Below are positions 23,169-31,110 of a stretch of 33,398 nt of DNA, one piece after another. The number at the start of each line of letters is the position of its first letter. Position 1 is the first letter of the stretch. The notes below the pieces were generated by a model. The model saw only the letters and a program-made list of their open reading frames with translations. It was not told where the DNA came from and searched no databases. A program made the translations under genes and the position numbers. The DNA is from an uncultured Bacteroidales bacterium. Lineage in GTDB: Bacteria > Bacteroidota > Bacteroidia > Bacteroidales > Marinilabiliaceae. The stretch spans positions 1 through 33,398 of the forward strand of contig CAKUVM010000016.1 in NCBI GenBank assembly GCA_934699135.1, written 5' to 3'.

Positions 23169-23749
23169 CAAAAAAACGGGCAACAAGGCCAATGACCGTA
23201 AGCGAGGTGATGGCATCCATACACTCGCAAGACACCAAACCGGAGTTGCTTGTGCGCAAGTGGCTTTGGTCCCACGGCTATCGCTTTCGCAAAAACGACG
23301 CCTCGCTGCCAGGCAAACCCGACGTGGTGGTCATGGCGTCGCGCACGGCCATTTTTATCAACGGGTGCTTCTGGCATCAGCATGAGGGCTGCCACCACTA
23401 CTCCACCCCGCGCACAAACTCCGAGTTTTGGCAACGCAAATTCGCGCGGAACAAAGAACGCGACGCCAGAGTGCGCGACGAGCTTAGAGCAATGGGCTGG
23501 CGCACCATGGTGATATGGGAGTGCCAACTGAAACCCGCCAACAGCGAGCGCACACTAGAGACAGTGGCGCGACTGCTAGACGAGGCGCGGGCCGAGTGGG
23601 AAGCCCTGACTCCACGGCGACGCAAGCAGACATCTGTACCGCGGCCGCAGACCTCGCCAACGGCATATGAGCAGCTTGAGGAAAGCGGCACCTACATGGC
23701 AGCCGAAGACGAGATGGACTACGGCAACGACACAACACGTGGCGAATAA
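23165..23749 (+). CDS. vsr: Very short patch repair endonuclease (Vsr-type)
   Basis: Vsr nicks 5' of the T in T:G mismatches left by deaminated 5-methylcytosine. The core is intact: DTKPELLVRKWL, catalytic Asp53 in LPGKPDVVV, and NGCFWHQHEGC with His71/His73. Candidate zinc ligands are Cys68, His73, Cys76 and Cys120 (VIWECQL). The GTG start overlaps the upstream TGA; ATG 23192 is possible. A polar tail of about 60 residues extends past the usual 140-150 aa. No cytosine methyltransferase, the normal partner, is present within the window. It sits in an envelope operon, so co-transcription rather than function may explain its place. Confidence 0.9.
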   Translation: MTKKRATRPMTVSEVMASIHSQDTKPELLVRKWLWSHGYRFRKNDASLPGKPDVVVMASRTAIFINGCFWHQHEGCHHYSTPRTNSEFWQRKFARNKERDARVRDELRAMGWRTMVIWECQLKPANSERTLETVARLLDEARAEWEALTPRRRKQTSVPRPQTSPTAYEQLEESGTYMAAEDEMDYGNDTTRGE

Positions 23750-23772
23750 GCCCCCCCAAAAAAAACAGCGGC

Positions 23773-24558
23773 ATGATTGACACCCACACGCACATCTACG
23801 AAGAGGCGTATGACACCGACCGAGACGCCGTGACCCGACGCGCTGCCGAGGCCGGAGTGAGCAGGATGCTGCTGCCGTCTTGCAACATGGCCGATGCCCC
23901 GCGCGTCACCGCCACGTGCGCGGCGCACCCCGACTCCTGCTTCGCCCTCTACGGCCTCCACCCCACTGAAATGGGGGACAATCCGATGGAAGAGGCCGAG
24001 ATGCTCATGGACTACGCACAGTCACACGGCCCGTTCGTCGGCATCGGCGAAATTGGGCTAGACCTGCATTGGGACAAGAGCCGGCAGGCCGAGCAGGAGC
24101 AAGTGTTCGAATGGCAGATGCGCTATGCCTACGACCATTCGCTCCCTGTGTCGGTCCACTGCCGCGACGCCGTATGGCTGCTCATGGACATCTTATCGCA
24201 TATGAGCGGCCACGTGCCCGCAGGCTCGCTCCACTGCTTCGCCGGCAGCGTTGACGAGGCCAAAGTGATATGCCGCAAATGGCCGCAACTGATGTTCGGA
24301 TTCGGCGGCTCATCCACCTACCGCAACAGCAAGGTGGCGCAAGTGGCCGCGGCCGTGCCGGCCGACAGGGTGCTGACGGAGACCGACGCCCCCTACCTCA
24401 CCCCCGCGCCGCACCGCGGCGAACGGAACGAGCCGTCTTACATCCCGCTTGTCGTGGCGCGGCTGGCCCAAGAGATGGGAGCCGACCCCGCAGAAGTGGC
24501 CCAACAGACGACAGAGAACGCCCTTAGGCTGTTCTTCCCACCAGAAACAAAAAAGTAA
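23773..24558 (+). CDS. tatD: TatD family metal-dependent deoxyribonuclease
   Basis: A 261-aa amidohydrolase-fold nuclease; family members are 3'-5' exonucleases involved in DNA repair and turnover. Metal ligands are all present: His5 and His7 in IDTHTHI, Glu in GIGEIGLD, His in SVHCRD, His in HCFAGS and Asp in ETDAPYLTP. The length is standard. It begins 23 bp after vsr, so two DNA-metabolism genes close this operon. Substrate preference cannot be deduced. Confidence 0.95.
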   Translation: MIDTHTHIYEEAYDTDRDAVTRRAAEAGVSRMLLPSCNMADAPRVTATCAAHPDSCFALYGLHPTEMGDNPMEEAEMLMDYAQSHGPFVGIGEIGLDLHWDKSRQAEQEQVFEWQMRYAYDHSLPVSVHCRDAVWLLMDILSHMSGHVPAGSLHCFAGSVDEAKVICRKWPQLMFGFGGSSTYRNSKVAQVAAAVPADRVLTETDAPYLTPAPHRGERNEPSYIPLVVARLAQEMGADPAEVAQQTTENALRLFFPPETKK

Positions 24559-24810
24559 TAAAAAGAGTTTTTCCAGAGCCCATACGCCCTTAATCATTGT
24601 TTCTCAACGACAAAGAAAAAAGTTGACCTCAAGAGAGAGGACGAAGGGCGGGCGCAAAAGCCCCGTGGCCACTCTTTTTGCCGATGTCGGAACACTTATG
24701 TTGTAAAAAATTAGTAATTTGGCTTCGTAAAGCGTGCGGTGCAATCATTGCGCGCCAATGGGAAACCAAAAACAAAACAAATTAATAAAAAGTCAAATTA
24801 ACTACAGATT
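24559..24810. other. Intergenic region ahead of exbB
   Basis: This 252-bp region contains no supportable gene. It probably holds the exb promoter, but no perfect -7 box is visible; GTAATTTG near 24713-24720 (two mismatches) is the nearest candidate. An A-rich 5' leader precedes the exbB ATG. A weak repeat around 24650-24682 (GGCGCAAAAG / CTTTTTGCC) might end the tatD transcript. Confidence 0.4.
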
Positions 24811-25620
24811 ATGAAAAAGCTATTTGCCTACGTAGCAGTCTTCGGCATGATGAGTTTCGGCTCCGTCGCCATGGCACAGGATGAGAGCGCAGCCGCTCCC
24901 GCAGCCGAGCAGACCGAGGCCGCAGCCCCCGCAGCCGAGGCTGTCGCCACCGAGTCTGACGCCGCTGTCGCTACGGAAGAGGCCCCCAGCCTCCATCAGG
25001 TCCTCAAGGAGAAGTTCGTCGAGGGTGGCGTGGAGTGGATGCTCCCCGTGCTCGCATGTATGGTCTTCGGCCTTGCCATCTGCATCGAGCGCATCATCTA
25101 CCTGACCGCGGCCAACACCAACACCAAGAAGCTCCTCTCCAAAGTCGAGGCAGCCTTCGAGCAGGGTGGCGTAGAGGCAGCTAAAGACGTTTGCCGCAAC
25201 ACCCGCGGCCCTGTCGCGTCCATCTTCTATCAGGGTCTCGACCGCTACGCCGAGGGCCCGGACATGGTCGAGAAGGCAGTGTCTTCTTACGGTTCCGTGC
25301 AGATGGGCCGCATGGAGTCTGGCCTCTCTTGGATCTCGCTCTTCATCGCCATCGCACCGTCCCTCGGCTTCATGGGCACCGTCGTTGGTATGATCCAGGC
25401 GTTCGACTCCATCCAGCAGCTCGGTGACATGAGCCCCGTGGCTCTTGCAGGCGGTATCAAGGTCGCCCTTTTGACCACTATCTTCGGTCTTATCGCAGCC
25501 GTCAGCCTTCAGCTCTTCTACAACTACATCGTCGCAAAGATCGACTCTATCGTCAACAAGATGGAGGACGCCTCCATCTCCTTGATGGACATCATCCTCA
25601 AGTATCAGGCTAAGCACTAA
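24811..25620 (+). CDS. exbB: ExbB/TolQ/MotA-type proton channel protein
   Basis: The inner-membrane stator subunit that uses the proton gradient to power TonB- or Tol-type systems. The 269-aa protein starts with a cleavable signal peptide (..VAMAQ) and a low-complexity Ala/Glu-rich periplasmic stretch (about 23-60). Three membrane helices follow: VEWMLPVLACMVFGLAICIE, ISLFIAIAPSLGFMGTVVGM and ALAGGIKVALLTTIFGLIAA. The second and third hold the family's conserved core (GFMGTVVGM and the ALLTT segment). Ile codons are all ATC, unlike the ATA-rich neighbours, a sign of high expression. It leads the cluster exbB-4TM-exbD-exbD. Confidence 0.93.
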   Translation: MKKLFAYVAVFGMMSFGSVAMAQDESAAAPAAEQTEAAAPAAEAVATESDAAVATEEAPSLHQVLKEKFVEGGVEWMLPVLACMVFGLAICIERIIYLTAANTNTKKLLSKVEAAFEQGGVEAAKDVCRNTRGPVASIFYQGLDRYAEGPDMVEKAVSSYGSVQMGRMESGLSWISLFIAIAPSLGFMGTVVGMIQAFDSIQQLGDMSPVALAGGIKVALLTTIFGLIAAVSLQLFYNYIVAKIDSIVNKMEDASISLMDIILKYQAKH

Positions 25621-25713
25621 TCCGCGACGCGAGGCGCGGCATGGCGGCCCGTCCGGGGTCGCCCCGCGCGTGAGCGAATTGCCAACAAGCTAAGCCAAAA
25701 CAATAACAGGAAG

Positions 25714-26154
25714 ATGAAAAAAATTGAACTTATATCGAAGATTGTCGAGTACATTGCCCTCATCGTGGGCGTGGTGCTCGTCATCGCCAGCTTCACCAAC
25801 ACCGCGACCGACGCGGTAGTTGACGGCTCGGCCACCGACATGGCCATTGTCTGGACATGCATACTGCTTGGCCTGGGCGTCGTCTTGGCTGTCGCCTCCG
25901 AGTGCATTTCCGCAGCTTCCGACACCAAGAGCCTCATTAAGGCCGTCGTGGCGGTTGTCGCTGCTGTCGTCGTCTTAGGCATTTTCTGGGCTCTCAGTGA
26001 CGACACCCCTCTCAACCTCATAGGTTACGAGGGCACTCAGAACGAGGGCAACTGGCTCAAGGTTGCAGACACCGGCCTCTTCACCCTCTATTTGAGCCTC
26101 GGCGGCACCATCGTCACGATTGCCGCCACCGAAATCTACCAGCTTTTCAAGTAA
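25714..26154 (+). CDS. Four-helix membrane protein of the Exb cluster, unknown function
   Basis: A 146-aa protein of mostly hydrophobic residues with four likely membrane segments: YIALIVGVVLVIASF, MAIVWTCILLGLGVVLAV, LIKAVVAVVAAVVVLGIFWAL and TLYLSLGGTIVTIAAT. A short periplasmic or cytoplasmic loop lies between the third and fourth (NLIGYEGTQNEGNW). It shows none of the ExbB or ExbD motifs. It is spaced about 90 bp from each neighbour and shares their strand and codon bias, so it is a probable cluster member. From memory a similar small membrane protein occurs at this position in other Bacteroidales; its role is not known to me. Confidence 0.75.
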   Translation: MKKIELISKIVEYIALIVGVVLVIASFTNTATDAVVDGSATDMAIVWTCILLGLGVVLAVASECISAASDTKSLIKAVVAVVAAVVVLGIFWALSDDTPLNLIGYEGTQNEGNWLKVADTGLFTLYLSLGGTIVTIAATEIYQLFK

Positions 26155-26245
26155 GGGCTGAAAGCCGCGCAAGCTGACAGCCCGAACGGGTTGCCGGCCA
26201 ACGGCGGTGAGGCAAGTGTTGTTAACCTAGTAAGAGTTTTAAACT

Positions 26246-26824
26246 ATGGGCAATAAGAAAGAGACACCGGACGTCAACGCGAGCTCCACTGCGGACATCG
26301 CGTTCCTCCTTCTCGTCTTCTTCCTCATATCGTCAACTATGACCTCCGACTTCGGCCTGGGCCGTATGTTGCCTCCTATTGCTCCGCCCAACCAGACCGA
26401 CGCGCCCATCATCAAGGAGCGCAACGTCTTCACGGTGCAGCTGAACTACAAAAACCAGCTGCTCGTCAGAGGCGAATGGATGGAGAACGTAAGCCAGCTG
26501 AAGAACAAGGCCAAGGAGTTCATTGAGAACAAGTACAACGACCCAACGATGCCAGAAAAGACGGAGACCGACGTCCCCTACTTCGGCAAAGTGATGGTGT
26601 CGAAGGGCATCATTTCTCTCCAGAACGACCGCGGCAGCCAATATCAGGCCTACCTTGAGGTTCAGAACGAGCTTCAGGCGGCCTACAACGAGCTGCGCGA
26701 CGAGCTGGCGAAGAAAAAGTTCGGCAAGAGCTTCGAAGACTGCGAGGAAGATGAGCAGAGCGCCATCAAGAAAATCTACCCTCAGAAGATTTCCGAGGCA
26801 GAACCTAAAAACTACAAGAAGTAA
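26246..26824 (+). CDS. exbD: ExbD/TolR family protein (first copy)
   Basis: A 192-aa single-span protein. The proton-relay Asp17 lies at the start of the membrane helix (NASSTADIAFLLLVFFLISS), as in ExbD Asp25 and TolR Asp23. The periplasmic domain is longer than usual, with an acidic and basic helical stretch in its second half (FEDCEEDEQSAIKK), and it lacks resemblance to the second copy beyond the helix. The stop codon shares one base with the next start (TAATG), so the two ExbD proteins are translationally coupled. Confidence 0.92.
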   Translation: MGNKKETPDVNASSTADIAFLLLVFFLISSTMTSDFGLGRMLPPIAPPNQTDAPIIKERNVFTVQLNYKNQLLVRGEWMENVSQLKNKAKEFIENKYNDPTMPEKTETDVPYFGKVMVSKGIISLQNDRGSQYQAYLEVQNELQAAYNELRDELAKKKFGKSFEDCEEDEQSAIKKIYPQKISEAEPKNYKK

Positions 26825-27279
26825 TGGCAGTCATCAGAAAAAGCAAGAAAAAAGGGCAGTTCAAGGTCAACACCTCTTCGCTTCCTGACATCGTGTTCAT
26901 GCTTCTGTTCTTCTTCATGGTCGCATCGAACATGAAGGAGGTGACACTGATTGTAAAGGTTAAACTGCCAGAGGCGACCGAGGTGACGAAGCTGGAGCAA
27001 AAGTCGCTCGTCAGCTACATCTATGTCGGCAAGCCGGCTCAGGCCAAAAAGTACGGCACAGAGCCTCGCATCCAGCTGAATGACTCGTTCGCGACTGTCG
27101 ATGACATCGAGAACTACATTCTTCAGGAGCGCGAGGGGCAGAAGGAGTCTGATCGTCCCAAGATGACGGTCTCCATCAAAGCCGACTCCGACATCCAGAT
27201 GGGCACCATAACTGACATCAAGCAGGCGCTACGCAAGGCGCAGGCGCTGAAGATCAGCTATGCGGCCCGCAAGAAATAA
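26824..27279 (+). CDS. exbD: ExbD/TolR family protein (second copy)
   Basis: A 151-aa protein with a basic cytoplasmic N-terminus (RKSKKKGQFKV) and the motif SSLPDIVFMLLFFFMV containing the proton-relay Asp22. A typical ExbD periplasmic domain follows, with VSIKADSDIQMGTITDIKQALRKA, matching the family's alpha-beta fold. Two different ExbD proteins with one ExbB suggest a heteromeric stator, as is common in Bacteroidetes. No tonB gene is seen. The transcript ends at a strong terminator 35 bp later. Confidence 0.93.
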   Translation: MAVIRKSKKKGQFKVNTSSLPDIVFMLLFFFMVASNMKEVTLIVKVKLPEATEVTKLEQKSLVSYIYVGKPAQAKKYGTEPRIQLNDSFATVDDIENYILQEREGQKESDRPKMTVSIKADSDIQMGTITDIKQALRKAQALKISYAARKK

Positions 27280-27314
27280 AGGTAAATAGCAAATAGTACC
27301 AAGCAATGCGAGAG

Positions 27315-27348
27315 CGCCACGCCCCTGTCCAGGGCGTGGCGTTTTTTT
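27315..27348 (+). terminator. Terminator of the exb operon
   Basis: A 10-bp GC-rich stem (CGCCACGCCC 27315-27324 and GGGCGTGGCG 27332-27341) with a 7-nt loop is followed directly by T7. This is the cleanest rho-independent terminator in the plus-strand genes. Confidence 0.95.
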
Positions 27349-27363
27349 GATTACAAAAAGAGC

Positions 27364-27371
27364 TATCTTCG
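27364..27371 (+). promoter_or_regulatory. Possible -7 box of ispG
   Basis: TATCTTCG differs from TAnnTTTG in one base and lies 20 bp ahead of the ispG ATG, just after the exb terminator. No -33 element at proper spacing is evident. Confidence 0.35.
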
Positions 27372-27391
27372 CGCAAATACAAACATGCATA

Positions 27392-29188
27392 ATGGGTTCA
27401 GCTGACAATAAACAGTTTGCGCCGTCGCTTTTCAAATACAGTCGGCAGCAGACCGCCGCAATCCGCATTGGCAACCTGTCGATGGGTGGCGACGCCCCCA
27501 TCCGCGTGCAGTCAATGACGACGACCGACACCAACGACATATACGCATCGGTGGAGCAATGCTTGCGCATTGTGGAGGCGGGCGGCGAGATTGTGCGCCT
27601 GACCACGCAAGGCGAGCGCGAAGCCCGCAGCATAGGTCTGGTGGCGCAGGAGTTGCGGGGCAAGGGGTGCACGGCGCCTCTTGTGGCCGATGTACATTTC
27701 AACCCCAATGCGGCCATCACGGCAGCCGCTCTTGTAGAGGCGGTGAGGATTAACCCGGGAAACTATACGGGCGAGGCCAAACGCTTCAGCAAGGATGCCG
27801 ATAAGATGACAGACGCTGAGTGGCACGGCATCATTTTACAAAAGTTGCGCCCACTGGTGGACGCTTGCAAAGCTCACGGCACCGCCCTACGCATTGGCGT
27901 GAATCACGGGTCTCTCTCTGACAGGATAATGGCCAAGTATGGAGACACGCCACAAGGTATGGTGGCATCTTGCACAGAATACATTGACGCATTAGAAGAA
28001 CTTGGTTTTCATGACATTGCCATAAGCATCAAGAGCAGCAACACGCGCGTCATGGTCGAGACCGTGAGGCTCTTAGCCGCCACGCTGAGGCAACGCGGCG
28101 CCGTGTACCCGTTGCATCTTGGCGTGACGGAGGCAGGCAGCGATGCGGAGGGGCGCATAAAATCTGCCGCAGGCATCGGCGCATTGTTAAATGACGGACT
28201 CGGAGACACCATCAGAGTGTCCCTCACCGAAGCCCCGGAGGCAGAGATTCCCGTGGCCAAAGCCCTCGTGAGGCACTGCGCCAAACTGCAAGACGCCCAA
28301 GGCGTGCGGGAGGTGTCCACATCGGGCTACTCGCCCTTCGCCTATCAGAGGAGGCCGTCTCGCGCCGTGTCCAACATAGGCGGGGGCAATGCCCCTATGA
28401 TAATGACGCTTGGCCAGCCCCCCACGGAGCAAGACTGGACGGTGGCCGCAGACTTCATGTCAGCCCGCAACGCCTCGGCAGGCGAGCGCAAAATACTGTC
28501 TCTGCCTGAGGCCGGGACGGCGACAGGGCAACAAATATTTATCCGCCTTTCACTGAGCGAGCTCATAACACATGACGACACGGATCTGCGCCGCAGCGAC
28601 GTCATAGTCTTAGGGGTGTGCGAGACCGGGAACACACAGGCTGAGATGCGCGCCTTGTCACTTGAGCTGACGAATAGAGGCATTGAGGCTCCTTTCGTGC
28701 CCACATACGGCTCGAAGGAGGCCAATGCGGACGCCCTGCAGCTCGAGATGGCCGCGGACCTTGGTGGGCTTCTTATTGACGGGCTGGCAGACGGCATCTG
28801 CGTCATTGCGCCCAACGCCGCCACTGCCGACGCGGCCAACGCGGCGGACATCTTGCTGCAAGCCACCCGCGCCCGGTTCAGCCGCACGGAGTTCATCTCG
28901 TGCCCAGGCTGCGGACGCACACTATATGACATTCAGGAGACCGTCGGGCGCATAAAAGAGCAGTTTGGCCACCTGCGAGGCCTCAAGATTGGCGTGATGG
29001 GCTGCATAGTGAACGGCATAGGCGAGATGGCGGATGCCGACTACGGCTATGTGGGCGCGGGCCGGGGCAAAATATCGCTCTACCGAGGCAAAGAGGTGAT
29101 CAAGAGGTCAATAGACCAAAGCGAGGCCTTAGACATTCTCAAACAGATAATTAAGGCCGACGGCCGATGGGTGGAGCCACAAAAATAG
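27392..29188 (+). CDS. ispG: 4-hydroxy-3-methylbut-2-enyl diphosphate synthase, long three-domain type
   Basis: IspG reduces ME-cPP to HMBPP in the MEP isoprenoid pathway, using a [4Fe-4S] cluster. The protein is 598 aa, against about 370 in E. coli, because Bacteroidetes, chlamydiae and plants carry an extra middle domain between the TIM barrel and the cluster domain. The barrel shows PIRVQSMTTTDT, VADVHFNP and RINPGN. The cluster ligands are Cys504 and Cys507 (SCPGCGRTLYD), Cys538 (MGCIVNGIGE) and Glu545. The frame extends upstream into the exb terminator; ATG 27392 is the sensible start. Confidence 0.96.
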   Translation: MGSADNKQFAPSLFKYSRQQTAAIRIGNLSMGGDAPIRVQSMTTTDTNDIYASVEQCLRIVEAGGEIVRLTTQGEREARSIGLVAQELRGKGCTAPLVADVHFNPNAAITAAALVEAVRINPGNYTGEAKRFSKDADKMTDAEWHGIILQKLRPLVDACKAHGTALRIGVNHGSLSDRIMAKYGDTPQGMVASCTEYIDALEELGFHDIAISIKSSNTRVMVETVRLLAATLRQRGAVYPLHLGVTEAGSDAEGRIKSAAGIGALLNDGLGDTIRVSLTEAPEAEIPVAKALVRHCAKLQDAQGVREVSTSGYSPFAYQRRPSRAVSNIGGGNAPMIMTLGQPPTEQDWTVAADFMSARNASAGERKILSLPEAGTATGQQIFIRLSLSELITHDDTDLRRSDVIVLGVCETGNTQAEMRALSLELTNRGIEAPFVPTYGSKEANADALQLEMAADLGGLLIDGLADGICVIAPNAATADAANAADILLQATRARFSRTEFISCPGCGRTLYDIQETVGRIKEQFGHLRGLKIGVMGCIVNGIGEMADADYGYVGAGRGKISLYRGKEVIKRSIDQSEALDILKQIIKADGRWVEPQK

Positions 29189-29209
29189 ACGCACATAATG
29201 GCGAAATTC

Positions 29210-29240
29210 TTGCCAATTTGCGCAAAAATTACTAAAATTG
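29210..29240 (+). promoter_or_regulatory. Putative promoter of the secreted-protein gene
   Basis: TAAAATTG (29233-29240) differs from the -7 consensus in one base and has TTG (29210-29212) 20 bp upstream. The transcript would start about 18 nt before the ATG at 29265. Confidence 0.5.
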
Positions 29241-29264
29241 GAAGTTGAAAACCAATAGCTTAAA

Positions 29265-30056
29265 ATGAGGAAACTTCTCTGTGCGCTTACGGGCCTCGCG
29301 TCGTTGTTCGGCCTTGCGCAGAACATAAATGCCGAGGAACTCGTCATAAAGGGAACATATCAGGGGGAGAACATATATGTGAAAAACCCGTTTGCGCCGT
29401 CGGGCGTGGGTTTTTGCGCCTATGAGGTCACTGTCAACGGTATGATAACAACCGATGAGATCAACTCCAGCGCTTTCGAGATAGACCTCTCTGTATACGG
29501 CTTCTCAGTTGGCGATGAGGTGAGCGTGGTGATCAGATATAAAGACGATTGCACCCCTATGGTGCTCAACGCCACCGCCTTGCAGGTGCAGAAGCCTGCC
29601 AAGTTCGAGTCCATCTCTGTAAAAGACGGCGTGCTGCATTTCACCACCTCGGGCGAGACGGGGTCTCTGCCGTTCATTGTTGAGCAATTCCGTTGGAACA
29701 AATGGGTGAAAGTGGGCGAAGTGCGCGGCAAAGGTCATAATCAGGCCAACGAATATGACGTGAAGGTGCGCACCCACAGCGGCGCCAACAAATTCAGGGT
29801 GCGCCAGACCACGGGCAACCGCAAAGTGCAATCCTACTCCAAAGAGGCCGTCGCCATTGTGACCACCCCGAAGATAGAGTTCAAGGCCACTGGCGACAAC
29901 ATAACGTTTACAGGTGAGACAATGTATGAGGTCTACGACCAGTTCGGAGGCATAGTCTTCAAGGGCTACGGCACCAACATCAACATATCCACCCTGAGCA
30001 AAGGCAAATATTACCTCAACTACGACAATTCGCAGGGCGAATTCATCAAGAGATAA
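29265..30056 (+). CDS. Secreted protein with T9SS type A-like C-terminal sorting domain
   Basis: The 263-aa protein has a signal peptide (MRKLLCALTGLASLFGLAQNINA) and then beta-rich domains: about 25-110 with IKGTYQGENIYVKNPF and GVGFCAYEVTVNG, and about 110-210 with a fibronectin-III-like pattern (FIVEQFRWNKWVKVGEV). The last about 45 residues read like a type A sorting domain: YEVYDQFGGIV, then ISTLSKGKYYLNY, ending in a basic GEFIKR. It resembles a conserved secreted Bacteroidetes family that I recall but that has no assigned function. The presence of PorX and PorW in the same window fits T9SS export; this is inference. Confidence 0.75.
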   Translation: MRKLLCALTGLASLFGLAQNINAEELVIKGTYQGENIYVKNPFAPSGVGFCAYEVTVNGMITTDEINSSAFEIDLSVYGFSVGDEVSVVIRYKDDCTPMVLNATALQVQKPAKFESISVKDGVLHFTTSGETGSLPFIVEQFRWNKWVKVGEVRGKGHNQANEYDVKVRTHSGANKFRVRQTTGNRKVQSYSKEAVAIVTTPKIEFKATGDNITFTGETMYEVYDQFGGIVFKGYGTNINISTLSKGKYYLNYDNSQGEFIKR

Positions 30057-30121
30057 CGCGGGTCAAGTATTGCCTTGAGTCATTGCGCGGGCGCAGGCAA
30101 AAGAGGATGCGCAAAAAACAA

Positions 30122-30167
30122 GGACGCACAGCGGCGAAGACGGAGTGTCGGGTTTTGCTGCGCGTCC
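30122..30167 (+). repeat. Inverted repeat upstream of rmlA
   Basis: GGACGCACAGC (30122-30132) and GCTGCGCGTCC (30157-30167) form an 11-bp stem with one mismatch around a 24-nt loop. It ends 40 bp before the rmlA start. No T run follows, so it is more likely an mRNA structure in the rmlA leader than a terminator. Confidence 0.5.
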
Positions 30168-30207
30168 GTGTGCGTGTAGGTTAACTAAAGAAAACAAGCA
30201 TCAGGAA

Positions 30208-31089
30208 ATGAAAGGAATAGTCTTGGCCGGGGGCAGCGGCACACGCCTTTACCCAATAACAAAAGGAGTTTCGAAACAATTGCTCCCCATTTACGACAAA
30301 CCGATGATATATTACCCGCTCTCCACTCTCATGTTGGCGGGAATACGCGACATCCTCATCATCTCCACTCCAGCAGATTTGCCAGGGTTCCGCCGCCTGC
30401 TTGGCACGGGCGCGGGCTATGGCGTGAACCTCACGTATGCCGAGCAGCCTAGCCCCGACGGATTGGCGCAGGCCTTCATCATTGGCCGCGACTTCATTGG
30501 GAATGACACCGTGTGCCTGGTGCTGGGAGACAACATTTTCTTTGGGCAAAGCTTCGACCAGATGCTGCGGAAATCGATAGAGGCCGCAGAGAAACGCGGA
30601 GAGGCCTCCATCTACGGCTATTGGGTGGCAGACCCGGAGCGTTATGGCGTGGCTGAATTTGACACGAGCGGCAAAGTGGTGAGCATTGAGGAGAAACCGG
30701 CCAAGCCGAAGTCGAACTATGCCGTGGTGGGGCTATACTTCTACCCGAACAGCGTGGTGGAAATAGCGGCAAACCTCAAGCCATCGGCCCGCGGCGAATT
30801 GGAGATAACATCGGTCAACCAGACATATTTGGAGCAAGGCAACCTGAGCTTGCAAAAGCTTGGGCGAGGCTTCGCTTGGTTGGACACCGGCACCCATGAG
30901 AGCCTCTCCGAGGCCTCCACTTTCATAGAGGTGGTGGAGAAGAGGCAAGGGCTCAAGGTGGCTTGCCTGGAGGAGATAGCGTACAGGCAGGGCTGGATTG
31001 ACCGTCAGAGTCTTTTGCGCCAAGCTGAGCCAATGAAAAAAAACGACTACGGCAAATACCTCATCAGGCTAGCCGAGGGAAAGGCGTAA
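30208..31089 (+). CDS. rmlA: Glucose-1-phosphate thymidylyltransferase
   Basis: First step of dTDP-rhamnose synthesis: dTTP + glucose-1-phosphate to dTDP-glucose. The 293-aa nucleotidyltransferase has the activator loop GGSGTRLYP (residues 8-16) with SKQLLPIYDKPMIYYPL next. It also has LVLGDNIFFG (metal Asp), YGVAEFD, SIEEKP and the WLDTGTHESL region. The frame extends to a GTG 63 bp upstream, but MKGIVLAGG is the universal N-terminus. It begins the cluster rmlA-rmlC-rmlD. The product feeds rmlB, encoded about 8 kb upstream. Confidence 0.97.
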   Translation: MKGIVLAGGSGTRLYPITKGVSKQLLPIYDKPMIYYPLSTLMLAGIRDILIISTPADLPGFRRLLGTGAGYGVNLTYAEQPSPDGLAQAFIIGRDFIGNDTVCLVLGDNIFFGQSFDQMLRKSIEAAEKRGEASIYGYWVADPERYGVAEFDTSGKVVSIEEKPAKPKSNYAVVGLYFYPNSVVEIAANLKPSARGELEITSVNQTYLEQGNLSLQKLGRGFAWLDTGTHESLSEASTFIEVVEKRQGLKVACLEEIAYRQGWIDRQSLLRQAEPMKKNDYGKYLIRLAEGKA

Positions 31090-31110
31090 CAAAATAACGC
31101 ACTATATCAG

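Noticed and set aside
22717..23259. 180-codon minus-strand frame over the cyclophilin and vsr genes
   Set aside because: Antisense to two well-supported genes; Arg/Pro-rich with no recognisable domain.
24820..25617. 265-codon minus-strand frame antisense to exbB
   Set aside because: It mirrors the strongly biased codons of exbB; the product is Asp/Leu/His-rich without motifs.
25654..25666. CGGGG-TCG-CCCCG hairpin after exbB as a terminator
   Set aside because: The stem is only 5 bp and no T run follows; at most a processing or stability element within the operon.
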